Shown here: one piece after another, positions 62,690-64,000 of the stretch
Layout: every line of letters begins with the position of its first letter
Numbering within the stretch: position 1 is the first letter of the stretch
Source of the DNA: Acinetobacter larvae
GTDB lineage: Bacteria > Pseudomonadota > Gammaproteobacteria > Pseudomonadales > Moraxellaceae
Direction of reading: 5' to 3'
Assembly: GCF_001704115.1 (NCBI RefSeq)
Contig: NZ_CP016895.1
Span: forward strand, 3,348,001-3,412,000
DNA length: 64,000 nt
The notes under the pieces: model-generated
Told to the model about the DNA's origin: nothing
Seen by the model: only the letters and a program-made list of their open reading frames with translations
Database searches by the model: none
Program-made: the position numbers and the translations under genes

Positions 62690-63514
62690 TCACAAGCTCT
62701 GCTCGAAACTTAGCACTTGTTCACCTCTTTTGATATCAATTTTGACCTTTCCTGTACGTTTCGCTTGTTCTAATAACTGCGCATCAGAACCTTGCCCCAC
62801 ATTCTGACCATTAATAGACAATATTCGATCACCAGCAATTAAACCCAATTTCTGACGTAATGCAGCGGGAGTTTGTTCGGTAACTTCATAGCCATCTTCA
62901 CCAGGATTAACGCCCATTTGCTGTAAATACTGCGCTTGGTTGTTATTGAGCTGTTCTATCGCTTGCCCCAAAACATTGCTATTGGAATTATTGCCGCGCT
63001 GTTGCTGTGGTGCAGTCATGGCGAGCTCCGCATCATTCTGGTCTAAAGGCTGATCTAGATTATCAATGCCATTAAATTTGAGTACTTTACGTATAGCACC
63101 TTGGCTGAGTACAACATGATCCCAATACACTTCTGCCAATTGGTATGCACTATCTCCTATCGACTCACCGATACGATAGCGCTCAGCATGATCTTCAAGT
63201 TTAATCACCGCAGAAGAATAATGTTGTGGCTGCGCGACCATAACCCCTTGCAACTCTGCACCAGATAACTCATCTGATTGTTGTGACTGCCCTACTTCAT
63301 AAAATAAAGAGAAGTGACTGATATTTGGAATATTGTCTTGTTGTGACCCCAATACGACTTGGCTGCTATTAAAAAACTGTGGCGGTGCAACAAACCACCA
63401 AAAGATACTCGCCAAACGCCAGCACAGCAGTAACAGCAAAATTGCCAATAGCACTGGCGCGATACGCTCTACACGTTGCCAAGAAAGATCACGTAATGAA
63501 TGACGCCAACTCAT
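62690..63514 (-). CDS. gspC: Type II secretion inner-membrane protein GspC
   Basis: 274 aa. It connects the inner-membrane platform to the secretin. One N-terminal membrane helix (about 18-45) is followed by the homology region (about 80-150; LQGVMVAQPQHYSSAVIKLE) and a C-terminal PDZ-like domain (about 205-270; LRQKLGLIAGDRILSINGQN). Its start overlaps the gspN stop in ATGA (63511-63514), showing coupled translation. gspD follows after 56 bp. Confidence 0.93.
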   Translation of the reverse strand: MSWRHSLRDLSWQRVERIAPVLLAILLLLLCWRLASIFWWFVAPPQFFNSSQVVLGSQQDNIPNISHFSLFYEVGQSQQSDELSGAELQGVMVAQPQHYSSAVIKLEDHAERYRIGESIGDSAYQLAEVYWDHVVLSQGAIRKVLKFNGIDNLDQPLDQNDAELAMTAPQQQRGNNSNSNVLGQAIEQLNNNQAQYLQQMGVNPGEDGYEVTEQTPAALRQKLGLIAGDRILSINGQNVGQGSDAQLLEQAKRTGKVKIDIKRGEQVLSFEQSL

Positions 63515-64000
63515 TCTTGCCCCCCTTGCAACAAGGGTTGTCGCGAACTCAAGACCATACTATCGAGCCCAGCTTTACCTTGATAAGATGCAACATTCAT
63601 CAATAAACGCTGACTCAACTGGACATCGAGCATAAGGGTCGGATCAATCGCTAAATTCGCCATTTTTTGCTGACGGCGATCTACAACAGGAATCAATAAT
63701 TTGCCTTCTTGATCTTGTAATTGAGCTTGTAAAGCAGGAACATTCATACGGTCTTCACGTTGCGAAAACTGGTACAGTAATTCGCCCCCACCCCATTGCA
63801 AATCACCAGCCACATGACTAAATCCCTGTCCTTTTTTAAAATCAAACTGCACATCCTGCAGCTGAATAGCATTTGCGGGCCACTGCCACTCTGACATTTG
63901 CGCCAAAGTTTCAGGTGATATACTAGCCTTAAGTTGTTTAAGTTTTAATGTTTGATTAAGCGTATAGCCAACAATGCCCGCGGCATTACTCTGATGACTA
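63511..64000 (-). CDS. gspN: Type II secretion protein GspN, C-terminal part (cut by window end)
   Basis: At least 162 residues are visible; the frame is open to the window edge and the N-terminus lies beyond it. The visible part is beta-rich, with WQWPANAIQLQDVQFDFKKG, VAGDLQWGGGELLYQFSQRE and VPALQAQLQDQEGKLLIPV, which fits GspN proteins encoded next to gspC and gspD. GspN is an accessory part of some type II systems. The assignment rests partly on position. Confidence 0.8.
   Translation of the reverse strand, partial: SHQSNAAGIVGYTLNQTLKLKQLKASISPETLAQMSEWQWPANAIQLQDVQFDFKKGQGFSHVAGDLQWGGGELLYQFSQREDRMNVPALQAQLQDQEGKLLIPVVDRRQQKMANLAIDPTLMLDVQLSQRLLMNVASYQGKAGLDSMVLSSRQPLLQGGQE

Overview
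The window is chromosomal DNA of an Acinetobacter species (Gammaproteobacteria, Moraxellaceae). The 16S gene, the AT-rich intergenic DNA, and the gene neighbourhoods (dprA-tsaC, uvrC-pgsA, trpE next to a Thr-Tyr-Gly-Thr tRNA cluster and tuf, gspN-C-D) all fit that genus. I cannot name the species from sequence alone.

Layout. 1-4.7 kb: the end of a hybrid sensor kinase, an unrecognised 256-aa gene, a convergent LuxR-type response regulator, and the FMN reductase/dimethylsulfone monooxygenase pair msuE-sfnG. 4.8-10.7 kb: a complete rRNA operon on the minus strand (16S, tRNA-Ile, tRNA-Ala, 23S, 5S) with promoter, terminator and processing stalks. 10.8-13.4 kb: tsaC and dprA, divergent from def. 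13.4-16.1 kb: a His-rich DUF2946-like protein and an OprC-type copper receptor. 16.3-19.4 kb: an EamA transporter, a TetR regulator and a divergent MFS exporter controlled from a compact two-operator region. 19.6-21.9 kb: glutathione peroxidase and two small lipoproteins. 22-30.6 kb: adhP-like alcohol dehydrogenase, pgsA, uvrC, a large TonB-dependent receptor and an LpxO-like lipid A hydroxylase. 31-34.4 kb: fadBA. 34.5-36.8 kb: three small exported proteins, an octanucleotide tandem repeat and a decayed IS200/IS605 transposase. 37.1-41 kb: a pqiA1-pqiA2-pqiB-pqiC operon. 41.03-42.78 kb: an apparently intact IS1182-family element. 42.8-57 kb: the rpoC-rpoB-rplL-rplJ-rplA-rplK-nusG-secE / tRNA-Trp / tuf / four-tRNA block. 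57-64 kb: trpE, gph, an FHA protein and type II secretion genes gspD, gspC and partial gspN.

Most of the window is core housekeeping sequence: ribosomes, RNA polymerase, translation factors, beta-oxidation, DNA repair and tryptophan synthesis. The accessory layer is thin: two insertion-sequence traces, two simple sequence repeats able to change copy number, several uncharacterised exported proteins, and a gene-free segment near 29.4 kb that looks like a small transcript or an eroded element.

I found no CRISPR array, prophage, toxin-antitoxin pair or recognisable defence island, and nothing I would call a new multi-gene system. The best leads are regulatory or structural: the twin TAACGATCGTTA operators, the IS1182 element whose two ends act as terminators between pqiC and rpoC, a long hairpin between rpoB and rpoC, a 20-bp perfect inverted repeat at the tetR end, and the 29.4-kb segment.
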